The translations under genes and the position numbers were made by a program. A stretch of 64,000 nt of DNA from Propionivibrio dicarboxylicus (GTDB lineage: Bacteria > Pseudomonadota > Gammaproteobacteria > Burkholderiales > Rhodocyclaceae). Of this stretch, positions 44,377 to 52,710 are shown piece after piece. Numbering within the stretch: position 1 is the stretch's first letter; each line of letters starts with the position of its first letter. Below the pieces are notes generated by a model. The model saw only the letters and a program-made list of their open reading frames with translations, was not told where the DNA came from and made no database searches. Location: positions 1 to 64,000 of the forward strand of contig NZ_FNCY01000003.1 of the NCBI RefSeq assembly GCF_900099695.1. The letters are read 5' to 3'.

Positions 44377-45249
44377 CTAGCGTAATGATTTGCATGCACT
44401 TAGAAAGGCTCGAACAACTGCAATACGGGGACTGGCACGCCACCACAAGACACCGACGTTTCTGACCTCCGTTGATGCCGTCAGTGGAATTTTCTTGATC
44501 GATAGCTTCTCTGGCCAGGGCGGCGCCCAGTCGGGAAGGATTGCCACCCCCAATCCTCTACCAACAAATGTCGCAATGGCATCCAAGGCATCCATTTCGA
44601 CAAAGGTCGTTACTTGAAGATTGTTAGCCTGCAAGAAACGATCAACGATCTGCCCCCCCCAATGCTTACGGTCATACCTGATAAACGGCTCTGATGTGAT
44701 GACTTGATGCGGGTCACTGACATCAAGGGACTCAGGCACGAGCAAGACAAGAGGCTCTCTACGCAGGGTCTGCCAACCGCATGATTTCAAAATGGGAAAT
44801 TGCGGTTGAACGATAATTGCCGCATCCAAATCACCAGATACCACTCGGGGATACAACTCCAACGACGAGCCAGGTTGAACGTACAGTTCAACCTTTGGAA
44901 ATATTTTCCTGATATTGGAGACTGCATCAGGTAATTGTCCGGTTAGAGCGGTTGCCGTTGCTCCAAGGCGCAATTCAACAGGTCCGCCACCTCCCTTGCT
45001 GACAGCGATTGCCCTTAAGTCTCTTGCTTCTCTGATCAGCGAATGAGCCTTCCCCAGGATCGCTAAACCGGAAGCCGTTGGGCGAACGGCGCGACCATTT
45101 CTCTGCAATAGCGCATCACCAATCTCCTTTTCTAGTGCCTTGATTCGCTGCGCGACCGCAGGTGGCGTCAGTCCAAGAATACGGGCTGCCTCGGCCAATG
45201 AACCGGTGTCGATGACGGTCACAAACGTCTCAAGGAATACGGTATCCAT
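44377..45249 (-). CDS. LysR-family transcriptional regulator
   Basis: A 290-residue regulator starting at ATG 45249 (MDTVFLETFVTVIDTGSL). The N-terminal winged helix-turn-helix includes AEAARILGLTPPAVAQRIKALE; the rest is the periplasmic-binding-like effector domain. It is divergent from the aminotransferase gene with a 176-bp shared promoter region, the usual arrangement for autoregulation plus activation. It closely resembles the second LysR at 54223-55095 in length and layout (MD-x5-F-V-V, SxAEAAR-LxLTP, RNGR/RVGR-VRPT), so the two are paralogues bracketing the cluster. Confidence 0.92.
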   Translation of the reverse strand: MDTVFLETFVTVIDTGSLAEAARILGLTPPAVAQRIKALEKEIGDALLQRNGRAVRPTASGLAILGKAHSLIREARDLRAIAVSKGGGGPVELRLGATATALTGQLPDAVSNIRKIFPKVELYVQPGSSLELYPRVVSGDLDAAIIVQPQFPILKSCGWQTLRREPLVLLVPESLDVSDPHQVITSEPFIRYDRKHWGGQIVDRFLQANNLQVTTFVEMDALDAIATFVGRGLGVAILPDWAPPWPEKLSIKKIPLTASTEVRNVGVLWWRASPRIAVVRAFLSACKSLR

Positions 45250-45425
45250 GTAAACATTTTCTTTGTTATGAATGAATGACAACTGACATTTTATTCTCTA
45301 ATAAGTCTTGCCAAAATAGAAGCACATTGTGAGGAAGCAGTATCAACCGGACAGCAGACGGGAGTTGCAGGTCGATCCTGCATGCCTCGAAACACCGTTC
45401 CCTATTCGTATAACAGGAAAAAAAA

Positions 45426-46652
45426 ATGAGCTTGATTGAAGAGAGATTTGCAAGGTTAGCGACAGACAATGCCCCCGGACAAGAAGTCAGGCAAACAGGG
45501 GCATCGGGTGACGTAACATTGATCGGAGAAAACATTCCGGGGACTCCCGTCGACTTCTCACATGGAGACGTCAACACCTCGGCTTTTGCACCCACACCGG
45601 GATCTCTCGAAGAATTTGTACAAGGGGTCCACCGAGGCGGGCAGCAAGCCTATACCGAATATCGAGGGGCAGCAGCCCTCAGAGACGAGATAGCAAGCAA
45701 ACTTGCTCGCTTTACAGGTTGCCCCGTTTCGGGTTCAGCGGAGTTAATTCTTACGCCCGGTACTCAAGGTGCGCTATTCCTTGCAGTTGCATCGACCGTT
45801 GTTGCGGGCGACAAAGTCGCTATCGTGCGCCCCGACTACTTTGCGAACCGAAAGCTGGTCGAATTCCTCGGTGCTGAAGTGGTGCCGGTGAGGCTTGACT
45901 ATTTCGACAGCGGTAGTCAGGCCGGCTTGAATCTGGATGACCTGGAAGCAGCCTTTAAGCAAGGAGCGACCACGTTTCTCTTCTCCAATCCGAACAACCC
46001 AGCCGGGGTTGTCTATTCGGAAGCGGAAATCCTGCAGATTGCGAAGTTGGCTAACACCTATGGTGTGACGGTGATTGTCGATCAACTTTATTCCCGCCTA
46101 CTCTATTCCGGGACCCACTATACCCACCTTCGTGCGACAGAGATCGATTCAGATAACGTCGTAACCATCATGGGGCCGTCCAAGACGGAGTCCCTGAGTG
46201 GCTATCGGCTAGGCGTCGCGTTTGGAGCCTCTCGCCTCATTGATCGGATGGAAAAATTACAAGCCATCGTTTCGCTTCGCGCACCGGGATATTGCCAAGC
46301 CGTTCTTCGCACTTGGTTCAATGAACCCTCCGGGTGGATGGACGAGCGGATTGCTCAGCACCAAGCCATTCGAGACGACTTGCTAAACGTCTTTAGTAAA
46401 TCAGCGGATCTACAAGTGCGTAGCCCGCAAGCTGGAAGTTACCTATTCCCCCGTCTTCCAAAACTGACAATCCCCCTGCACCACTTTGTGCGTGCGCTCA
46501 GAGTACAAGCGGGCGTTACGGTCACGCCCGGAACGGAATTTAGCCCGAATTCGATCGATAGCATCCGGCTTAATTTTTCACAGAATCATGAGGCCGCCGT
46601 CGGTGCCGCCACACGCATCGTCCAATTGATCGAGCGATATCGCGCCGCATAG
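45426..46652 (+). CDS. Class I/II PLP-dependent aminotransferase
   Basis: A 408-residue aminotransferase. It shows AYTEYRGAAALRDEIA, the NPNNPAGVVYS substrate loop, the PLP lysine in GPSKTESLSGYRLG and a C-terminal Arg in DSIRLNFSQNHE. The specific amino donor cannot be assigned. It is the first plus-strand gene after the divergent LysR, with a weak AGGA ribosome site. Its neighbour, an aspartate-dehydrogenase-like enzyme, suggests turnover of aspartate or a related amino acid, with the symporter importing the substrate. Confidence 0.9.
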   Translation: MSLIEERFARLATDNAPGQEVRQTGASGDVTLIGENIPGTPVDFSHGDVNTSAFAPTPGSLEEFVQGVHRGGQQAYTEYRGAAALRDEIASKLARFTGCPVSGSAELILTPGTQGALFLAVASTVVAGDKVAIVRPDYFANRKLVEFLGAEVVPVRLDYFDSGSQAGLNLDDLEAAFKQGATTFLFSNPNNPAGVVYSEAEILQIAKLANTYGVTVIVDQLYSRLLYSGTHYTHLRATEIDSDNVVTIMGPSKTESLSGYRLGVAFGASRLIDRMEKLQAIVSLRAPGYCQAVLRTWFNEPSGWMDERIAQHQAIRDDLLNVFSKSADLQVRSPQAGSYLFPRLPKLTIPLHHFVRALRVQAGVTVTPGTEFSPNSIDSIRLNFSQNHEAAVGAATRIVQLIERYRAA

Positions 46653-46684
46653 GAATTGAAATATTTACTCTTTAAGGGGGAGAC

Positions 46685-47455
46685 ATGTCGAAAAAAGTCG
46701 GACTGATCGGGTTTGGCACAATTGGAAAATATCTTTTTGATCAACTATCAAATGATGGTGTCGTATTTTCATTTGTTTATGACCCTTTTTTTATAGCGAA
46801 TCAGCCAGAAGGAAAGGATCCCGCAATCTTCATTTCATCTCCCGAGGTCATGCTCCAGCGATGCTCGGAGGGAGTCGATCTTGTCATCGAGGCGGCCACC
46901 TCTCAGGCCGTCGTGGATTTTGGCCCCAAAATTTTGCAGTACACGGACATGGTTGTGTTTTCATCGACAGCCCTTGCAGATCCGGATTTTCAACAACAGA
47001 TTGAAAGTCAAAGCCAGGCATACGGGACAAAATTTGTTGTCCCCCATGGGGCAATATTGGGCCTCGATGGCCTGTTCGACGGCAGAGAAGTTCTTGAGAA
47101 CGTGACGATTACCACCACCAAGAGACCTCTAAATCTTGGCCGGACAGATACTTCGCGGACGACGCTCTATGAAGGGCCGACCCGAGGCGCATGCAAAGCC
47201 TTCCCGAGAAATGTGAATGTACATGCAGGCATTGCGCTGGCGGGTTTGGGGTTTGATAAAACGATCTCGAAAATTGTTTCAGACCCGGAATCACCCGGCA
47301 ACTCCCATTTGATCGAAATTAGGGCCAAAGGCTGTTGGTTCAAGATCGAAGTCATGAGCGACCCTGGCTCAGGGGTCACCGGTGCTTACACCCCAGTCTC
47401 GGCACTATCAACGATTCGGCGACTTCTGTTTACCTCTGGAATCGTAATTGCCTAA
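46685..47455 (+). CDS. L-aspartate dehydrogenase-like protein (NadX family)
   Basis: A 256-residue enzyme with a strong ribosome site (AAGGGGGAG). The N-terminal Rossmann fold has GLIGFGTIGKYLFD. The diagnostic C-terminal segments are VPHGAILGLDGL and FPRNVNVHAGIALAGLGFD, in which the His residues are catalytic in characterised aspartate dehydrogenases. The reaction would be reversible NAD(P)-dependent deamination of aspartate to iminosuccinate, or the same on an aspartate analogue. It follows the aminotransferase by 32 bp. Its catabolic context argues against a role in NAD synthesis. Confidence 0.88.
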   Translation: MSKKVGLIGFGTIGKYLFDQLSNDGVVFSFVYDPFFIANQPEGKDPAIFISSPEVMLQRCSEGVDLVIEAATSQAVVDFGPKILQYTDMVVFSSTALADPDFQQQIESQSQAYGTKFVVPHGAILGLDGLFDGREVLENVTITTTKRPLNLGRTDTSRTTLYEGPTRGACKAFPRNVNVHAGIALAGLGFDKTISKIVSDPESPGNSHLIEIRAKGCWFKIEVMSDPGSGVTGAYTPVSALSTIRRLLFTSGIVIA

Positions 47456-47525
47456 CTGATTCACGAGTCGCACAGTCCCCCCTGCTAAATCCAGAAGCCC
47501 CATGAGATAAAAAGGAGCGTATCAG

Positions 47526-48809
47526 ATGTCTCTGTTAAGAAAAATTCGTGGCATATCGCTATCGAACAAGATCTTTTTCAGCATGATCCTAGGTATTGCA
47601 TTCGGCCTGATTTTTGGCAAGTCGATGGGTGACATCAAGTTCATTGGTGATGCCTGGATCAACTTTCTGAAAATGACGATCACACCCTTTATCCTCCTCA
47701 CAATCGTTACTACGGTAGGGGGACACAAGAGCGCACAGACCATCGGAAAAATTGCGATTTTTATCGTGGTGTTCTACACCATCAGCGCGCTGGTTGGCAT
47801 TGGTATCGGAATAGGAACGATGTCTGTGTTTAAGCCAGGGGCAGGATTTACCGGCTTTGCGGAATACAGTACGAAATCACTGGCTCAAGCAGCTACCGAC
47901 GGCTTCTCGTTTAAGAGCCTGGTGATGAGCATGTTTGCAGACAATTTCTTCAAGCCGTTCGTCGAAGGTTCGATTATGCAGGTGTTGGTCATCGGCCTGT
48001 TTATGGGCCTTGTCATTCTCAAGATGCCAGATGGTGAGGTTAAGACGGGTATTTTGAAATGGTTCCAAAACATACATGCCCTGTTCAACAAGATGATCGC
48101 TCTGATCATGGAGTTCGGTCCCATCGGGGTGTTTTGCCTGATGTCTGCTGTAATGGGCCAGTATGGAAAAGATTTCATTGGCTCAATTGGCAGTTTTATC
48201 GGTGTTGTCTACCTTTCGTTGGCGCTGCTGATTGTCCTTTGGTATCTGCCGTTGGTAGGCATCATTGCCAAGATCGCTCCGACAACCTTCTTGAAGAAGT
48301 CGCTGCCATTAACGGTGTACACCATGAGCACCTGCTCAAGCGCGGCCGCCATCCCGATCAGTCTTAACGTTTGCGATGATCTCAAGATTAACCGGCAAAT
48401 TTCATCGTTCGTAATTCCCCTGGGCTCGCAGATCAGTATGGATGGTATGGCGCTTTTTCTTCCTGCCATCTTGATGTTTGGTGCGCAAGCTATGGGAATT
48501 GAATTTTCCTACGCCCAATTGTTCCAGATGGCCATCATGTCGGTCTTGATTGCCAATGGAGGCGGAGGGATTCCGAACGCTGGCCTAATCAAGGTAATCA
48601 TCATGATTCAGGCCTTCGGGATCCCTCTGGAGATGGGGGCAATTGTTGGAGCGTTTTACCGCATCTTCGACATGGGGGTTACCACTCTGAATTGCATGGA
48701 AGATCTTGTTGGCGCATCGGTTTCTAACAAAATTTATGGGAAATCGCTAGATACACACGAGTTGCAAAATGTAGGAATAGTCGTTCCTGCGGAAAATACT
48801 GCCGTGTAA
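47526..48809 (+). CDS. Dicarboxylate/amino acid:cation symporter (DAACS family)
   Basis: A 427-residue membrane transporter. It contains the family features MSTCSSAAAIPISLNVCDD (serine-rich re-entrant loop HP1), SFVIPLGSQISMDGMALF (NMDGT-like motif of TM7, here SMDGM) and GGGIPNAGLIKVIIMIQAFG. These proteins import aspartate, glutamate or C4-dicarboxylates with sodium or protons. A ribosome site (AAAAGGAG) precedes ATG 47526. It completes the aminotransferase/dehydrogenase operon as the likely substrate importer. The NMDG-to-SMDG change could alter cation or substrate preference. Confidence 0.92.
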   Translation: MSLLRKIRGISLSNKIFFSMILGIAFGLIFGKSMGDIKFIGDAWINFLKMTITPFILLTIVTTVGGHKSAQTIGKIAIFIVVFYTISALVGIGIGIGTMSVFKPGAGFTGFAEYSTKSLAQAATDGFSFKSLVMSMFADNFFKPFVEGSIMQVLVIGLFMGLVILKMPDGEVKTGILKWFQNIHALFNKMIALIMEFGPIGVFCLMSAVMGQYGKDFIGSIGSFIGVVYLSLALLIVLWYLPLVGIIAKIAPTTFLKKSLPLTVYTMSTCSSAAAIPISLNVCDDLKINRQISSFVIPLGSQISMDGMALFLPAILMFGAQAMGIEFSYAQLFQMAIMSVLIANGGGGIPNAGLIKVIIMIQAFGIPLEMGAIVGAFYRIFDMGVTTLNCMEDLVGASVSNKIYGKSLDTHELQNVGIVVPAENTAV

Positions 48810-48836
48810 TTTCGTGCAATGGAAGTTGGAGGAGTG

Positions 48837-48912
48837 TTTGAGGCCTTTGATCTCACCCGCAGGAACCTAGAGACAATATATTAGGACTTCTTGGTGAGAC
48901 AAAGGCCTCAAA
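48837..48912. repeat. Long imperfect inverted repeat after the symporter gene
   Basis: TTTGAGGCCTTTG-A-TCTCACC (48837-48857) and GGTGAGACAAAGGCCTCAAA (48893-48912) form a 20-bp stem with a single bulged A around a 35-base loop. It lies 27 bp after the symporter stop. There is no T run, so it may stabilise the mRNA end, act as a protein site, or be a small repeat element. A shorter hairpin with T6 (AGCGA/TCGCT, 48965-48979) follows and could terminate transcription. Confidence 0.7.
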
Positions 48913-49186
48913 TTCGAGATACGAGGTCTTTGCTCGACGAGTAACCATGCGTGATCTCGAGTTTAGCGATGGGCTCGCTTTTTTCAGTTTATCTACGGAG
49001 TCGGGCGGCGCCTTGCAATATCGAAGCCGGATTACATTGACTTTCTAGTCGCGCGAACAGTTCAACAGCGGTTGGCCGCCCCCCCTTGCCGCCAAGTAGA
49101 TGACATCTTCGTTAGCTTGGAATGGCGGGGACTTACTAGGACGTATCTACGCACCTATCCTGATCTAGTCAGCGAGGTTTCTCACA

Positions 49187-50287
49187 ATGAATCAAATTGA
49201 ACATATGCGACACATTAGGGCGATGCTCGACCTTCGTAGCGATACCTCTACCTTGCCAACACCCGAGATGTGGAAAGCCATGTCAGAAGCAGAGGTTGGC
49301 GATGGCGGACGGGTAGATCTTACAGGAAGGGGCGAAGATCCAACCGTTATGGAATTAGAAGCGCTAGCAGCAAAAATGACCGGGAAAGATGACAGCATAT
49401 TCATGCCCACTGGCAGCCTTGCCAATCATGTTGCGCTGTATGCGACGGCAAAGCATGGCGACCATGTGTTGGTGGAAGAAAAGTCACACATTTATATAAA
49501 TGAGAAATTCGATTTCTTACCCGAATTCGGCAACAAGATTCCTGTCACTTACCACCTTACGCCGGATTTTCAAATTGATTTATCTGAAATCAAGCGCCTA
49601 TTGGATTGCAACGAAGTGAAAGTCTTGTGCATCGAAAACACTCACAATTACTCCAGTGGGACTTGTCTCACTCCAGAAACGACAGCCAATGTTTGCGAGC
49701 TGGCACATCGGTATGGAGTTCATGTGCATTTGGATGGTGCTCGTGTATTCAATGCAGCGATAGCTTTAGGGTGTGACGTGAAGGAACTGACGCAACCTGT
49801 GGATTCTTTAATGTTCTGCATTTCAAAGGGGTTGTGTGCGCCTGTGGGTTCTCTTCTCTGTGGCAACACTGAATTTATTCGCAAGGCACAGATTGTTCGT
49901 AAAATTGTTGGAACGCTGATGCGTCAAGCTGGTGTCGTCGCTGCGGCAGGCATCGTGGCGTTGAAGGAAAATATAGATCGACTAGCCACAGACCATGCCA
50001 ACGCCTCTTATCTAGGAGAATTACTAGGCAGCATTTCAAATGTTACCTTTGATAAAAAGGCTGATCAGAGCAATTTTGTGTACTTGAACGTCACGCCGAC
50101 TGGGCTAAATGCGCAGGAGGTGACCAACGCACTCCGTAAACGAGGCCTCTTGGTATCCAAAATGACTGATGACAGTATACGCTTTGCTACCCATCGAGAT
50201 GTATCAAAGCAGGATGTTGAGCGGGCAGCCGAAATTACTAAGGCATATTTTTCAGAACTCAAATTTAATCAGTGCGATTTTACGTAA
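49187..50287 (+). CDS. Threonine aldolase / beta-eliminating lyase family protein
   Basis: A 366-residue fold-type I PLP enzyme. It has LDLRSDTSTLPTPEMWKAM, GRGEDPTVMELE, FMPTGSLANHVAL, VHLDGARVFNAAIALG and the PLP lysine in MFCISKGLCAPVGS. Characterised relatives cleave L-allo-threonine or other beta-hydroxy-alpha-amino acids to glycine and an aldehyde. ATG 49187 is used; in-frame ATGs at 49205 and 49223 are possible and the last gives the usual family start. It is separated from the symporter by 377 bp with a long hairpin, so it is a separate transcript within the cluster. Confidence 0.9.
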   Translation: MNQIEHMRHIRAMLDLRSDTSTLPTPEMWKAMSEAEVGDGGRVDLTGRGEDPTVMELEALAAKMTGKDDSIFMPTGSLANHVALYATAKHGDHVLVEEKSHIYINEKFDFLPEFGNKIPVTYHLTPDFQIDLSEIKRLLDCNEVKVLCIENTHNYSSGTCLTPETTANVCELAHRYGVHVHLDGARVFNAAIALGCDVKELTQPVDSLMFCISKGLCAPVGSLLCGNTEFIRKAQIVRKIVGTLMRQAGVVAAAGIVALKENIDRLATDHANASYLGELLGSISNVTFDKKADQSNFVYLNVTPTGLNAQEVTNALRKRGLLVSKMTDDSIRFATHRDVSKQDVERAAEITKAYFSELKFNQCDFT

Positions 50288-50525
50288 TGTTACAAATTAA
50301 TGCGGACGGCATATTTTTATCTGCGCACACCTAATCTGTGCCTCAGTTCTGTAACAATGGTTGACCTCATCAAGCGAATAGCACGTGTCGCGGCGAACCT
50401 GTTCCGGAGTTCAGCGTTGAGCATTGCATATGTGCCATAACTGACAACGATACGGCGTTAGCTTTCAAATACAGGAATGTATTACCTAACTGCCTGCAAC
50501 TAAAGCGCCCCTAAGCAGTGCATTT

Positions 50526-50550
50526 TGGCCTCTTTCATGAGGCCATTTTC
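50526..50550 (+). terminator. Probable terminator after the threonine aldolase gene
   Basis: TGGCCTC-TTTCAT-GAGGCCA is a perfect 7-bp stem followed by TTTTC. It lies about 240 bp after the aldolase stop and before the dehydratase promoter region. Confidence 0.55.
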
Positions 50551-50649
50551 TTGCGTTTGCATGCGTATATGCACCGCCCGTTTTCTTGATGCTGCTCCGA
50601 TATCGGCTGGAAGAACTACCCCTAACCCAACGATCGTTGCGGAGTGAAA

Positions 50650-50674
50650 GTGACTTGTTTACTTTGGAAGTCAC
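50650..50674 (+). promoter_or_regulatory. LysR-type binding box upstream of the dehydratase
   Basis: GTGACTT-N11-AAGTCAC is a perfect 7-bp dyad with the T-N11-A core of LysR-type sites. It lies 150 bp before the dehydratase start. One of the two LysR proteins of the cluster, most likely that at 54223-55095, is the candidate ligand. Confidence 0.6.
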
Positions 50675-50823
50675 GTTTACTTCTAACTTAGAAGATAAAA
50701 CTTTTATTTCATTGGCTCCTTGCCAGTGAATAGAATTTTCTTCACTGATTGCGGCTCTGCTTTTCGGTCGCTTGTATCAGACGGCGAAAAAGTGACTGAC
50801 AACTCAAGGTGAAGGTATCAAAC

Positions 50824-52584
50824 ATGACACAGCAAAATGGATCTCGCAGTAATTCAGGGGACAGCGAGGAAACAGGATTTAAGAAAGGCGTAACAAACTA
50901 CGGTGACAAAGACTTCTCGCTCTTTCTGAGAAAGGCATTTATCAAAGGGGCTGGATACTCGGATGACGCTCTTGATCGCCCAATCATCGGGATCATTGAC
51001 ACCGGCAATGACTATAACGCGTGTCATGGCAACGCTGCCCAACTAATCGAAGCCGCAAAGCGTGGAATCATGCTTGAGGGGGCTCTTCCAATGGTTTTTC
51101 CAACCATCTCCCTCCATGAAAGCTTTGCCAAACCAACGGCGATGTATTTACGCAATTTGATGGCCATCGATACTGAGGAAACGATTCGCGCTCAACCGAT
51201 GGATGCGGTGGTGATGATTGGAGGCTGTGACAAGACAGTTCCTGCTCAATTGATGGGTGCTGCGTCCGCTGATGTCCCGGCAATTGAGCTGGTGACGGGG
51301 CCAATGATTACCGGCGCATATCTGGCTGAGCGCGTGGGGGCATGTACTGATTGTCGAAGATATTGGGGGAAATTCCGCGCAGGAGAGATCAACTCTCAAG
51401 AAATTGCAGAGGTTAATACTCGGCTCGTGTCCAGCGTTGGGACATGTTCTGTCATGGGGACTGCAAGCACGATGGCTTGTGTCGTGGAGGCACTGGGCAT
51501 GATGGCTCCTGGAGGCGCGACCCCTCCAGCGGTCACCGCTGATCGTATGCGCATTGCCGAATTGTCCGGAAGGTACGCAGTGGCAATGGCCAAGAGCGGT
51601 CTGAAGCCAAGCCAAATCATGACCGGGAAAGCATTCGAAAACGCGTTCCGTGTTTTGTTCGCTATTGGTGGATCAACGAACGCGATTATCCATCTTACAG
51701 CGGTTGCTGGTCGCCTTGGAATAGAAGTGGATCTCGACCAACTCGATATCATGGGGCGCGATACCCCTGTCTTGGTTGATTTGAAACCGTCCGGACAAAA
51801 CTACATGGAGGATTTCCACAAGGCTGGCGGAATGGCGACGCTGTTCCGTGAACTGAAGTCTCTTCTCCACCTCGACACCATGACCGTGAGCGGACTGACT
51901 CTTGGCGAAGAAATCGAACGGTCTGGAAAATCGTTCAAACAAGACATTGTACGTTCGTTCGACAAACCAATTTATGCGGGAGGCGGACTCGCTGTTCTGC
52001 GAGGGAATTTGTCGCCGGAAGGCGCCATCATCAAGCCCGCCGCCGCAACGCAACAATTGTTGGAATTCGAGGGTCGTGCGGTGGTGTTCGAGAACCTCGA
52101 GGACATGGCAGAGCGCATCGACAATCCTGATTTGGACGTTAACGCTGATGATGTGTTGGTTCTGAAGAATATCGGGCCACGTAGCGGAACTGGAATGCCG
52201 GAAGCAGGCTATCTGCCGATTCCCAAGAAGTTGGCAATGGCCGGCGTGAAGGACATGGTTCGCATTTCGGATGGACGAATGAGTGGTACAGCCTTTGGAA
52301 CGGTTGTTCTTCATGTGAACCCGGAAGCCTCAATCGGAGGTCCTCTCGCCTATGTTCAGAACGGCGATCGAATCCGTTTGAGCGCCAGCAAACGCGAGAT
52401 ATCGGTGCTTATATCCGATGAGGAAATGGAGCGTCGGAAGAAATCAAATCCGGTTGTTCCACGAACCGCAGATCGCGGCTTCGAAAAACTATTCTACGAG
52501 ACGGTGACCCAAGCCGACAAAGGCGTGGATTTCGAATTCCTGCGTCCCAAAGTCATGGTCGACAAGATTCCCAAGCCCCGATAA
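50824..52584 (+). CDS. IlvD/Edd-family dehydratase (sugar-acid type)
   Basis: A 586-residue iron-sulfur dehydratase; ATG 50824 (MTQQNGSRSNSG) is used. Cluster-ligand cysteines lie in NACHG, MIGGCDKTVPAQ and GTCSVMGTASTMAC. The C-terminal RISDGRMSGTAFGTVVLHV segment is typical. Sequence style (VGACTDCRRYWGKFRAGEI) fits the pentonate/hexonate dehydratase branch better than biosynthetic IlvD. The product would be a 2-keto-3-deoxy acid. It is followed by an MFS transporter of sugar-acid type, forming a dehydratase-transporter unit. The DapA-family enzyme at 62952 could act on such a product, although it lies in another operon. Confidence 0.9.
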   Translation: MTQQNGSRSNSGDSEETGFKKGVTNYGDKDFSLFLRKAFIKGAGYSDDALDRPIIGIIDTGNDYNACHGNAAQLIEAAKRGIMLEGALPMVFPTISLHESFAKPTAMYLRNLMAIDTEETIRAQPMDAVVMIGGCDKTVPAQLMGAASADVPAIELVTGPMITGAYLAERVGACTDCRRYWGKFRAGEINSQEIAEVNTRLVSSVGTCSVMGTASTMACVVEALGMMAPGGATPPAVTADRMRIAELSGRYAVAMAKSGLKPSQIMTGKAFENAFRVLFAIGGSTNAIIHLTAVAGRLGIEVDLDQLDIMGRDTPVLVDLKPSGQNYMEDFHKAGGMATLFRELKSLLHLDTMTVSGLTLGEEIERSGKSFKQDIVRSFDKPIYAGGGLAVLRGNLSPEGAIIKPAAATQQLLEFEGRAVVFENLEDMAERIDNPDLDVNADDVLVLKNIGPRSGTGMPEAGYLPIPKKLAMAGVKDMVRISDGRMSGTAFGTVVLHVNPEASIGGPLAYVQNGDRIRLSASKREISVLISDEEMERRKKSNPVVPRTADRGFEKLFYETVTQADKGVDFEFLRPKVMVDKIPKPR

Positions 52585-52595
52585 GCACTTTCATG

Positions 52596-52643
52596 GCCTT
52601 CTCGTTTAAAGGACTCGTCAGATCAGAAAAGAGACGAGAAGGC
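52596..52643. repeat. Inverted repeat between dehydratase and MFS genes
   Basis: GCCTTCTCGT (52596-52605) and ACGAGAAGGC (52634-52643) form a perfect 10-bp stem with a 28-base loop. It begins 12 bases after the dehydratase stop, inside the probable operon. It may attenuate transcription or protect the upstream message from decay. Confidence 0.5.
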
Positions 52644-52710
52644 TGTGCTCATGCTTAAGAACACCGATGTCGCGAATATGAACACTACAAATATCAGAGG
52701 AGGCACCAGC

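Noticed and set aside
44088-44399. 103-codon minus-strand open frame
   Set aside because: Overlaps the LysR 3' end, has no ribosome site and no recognisable domain.
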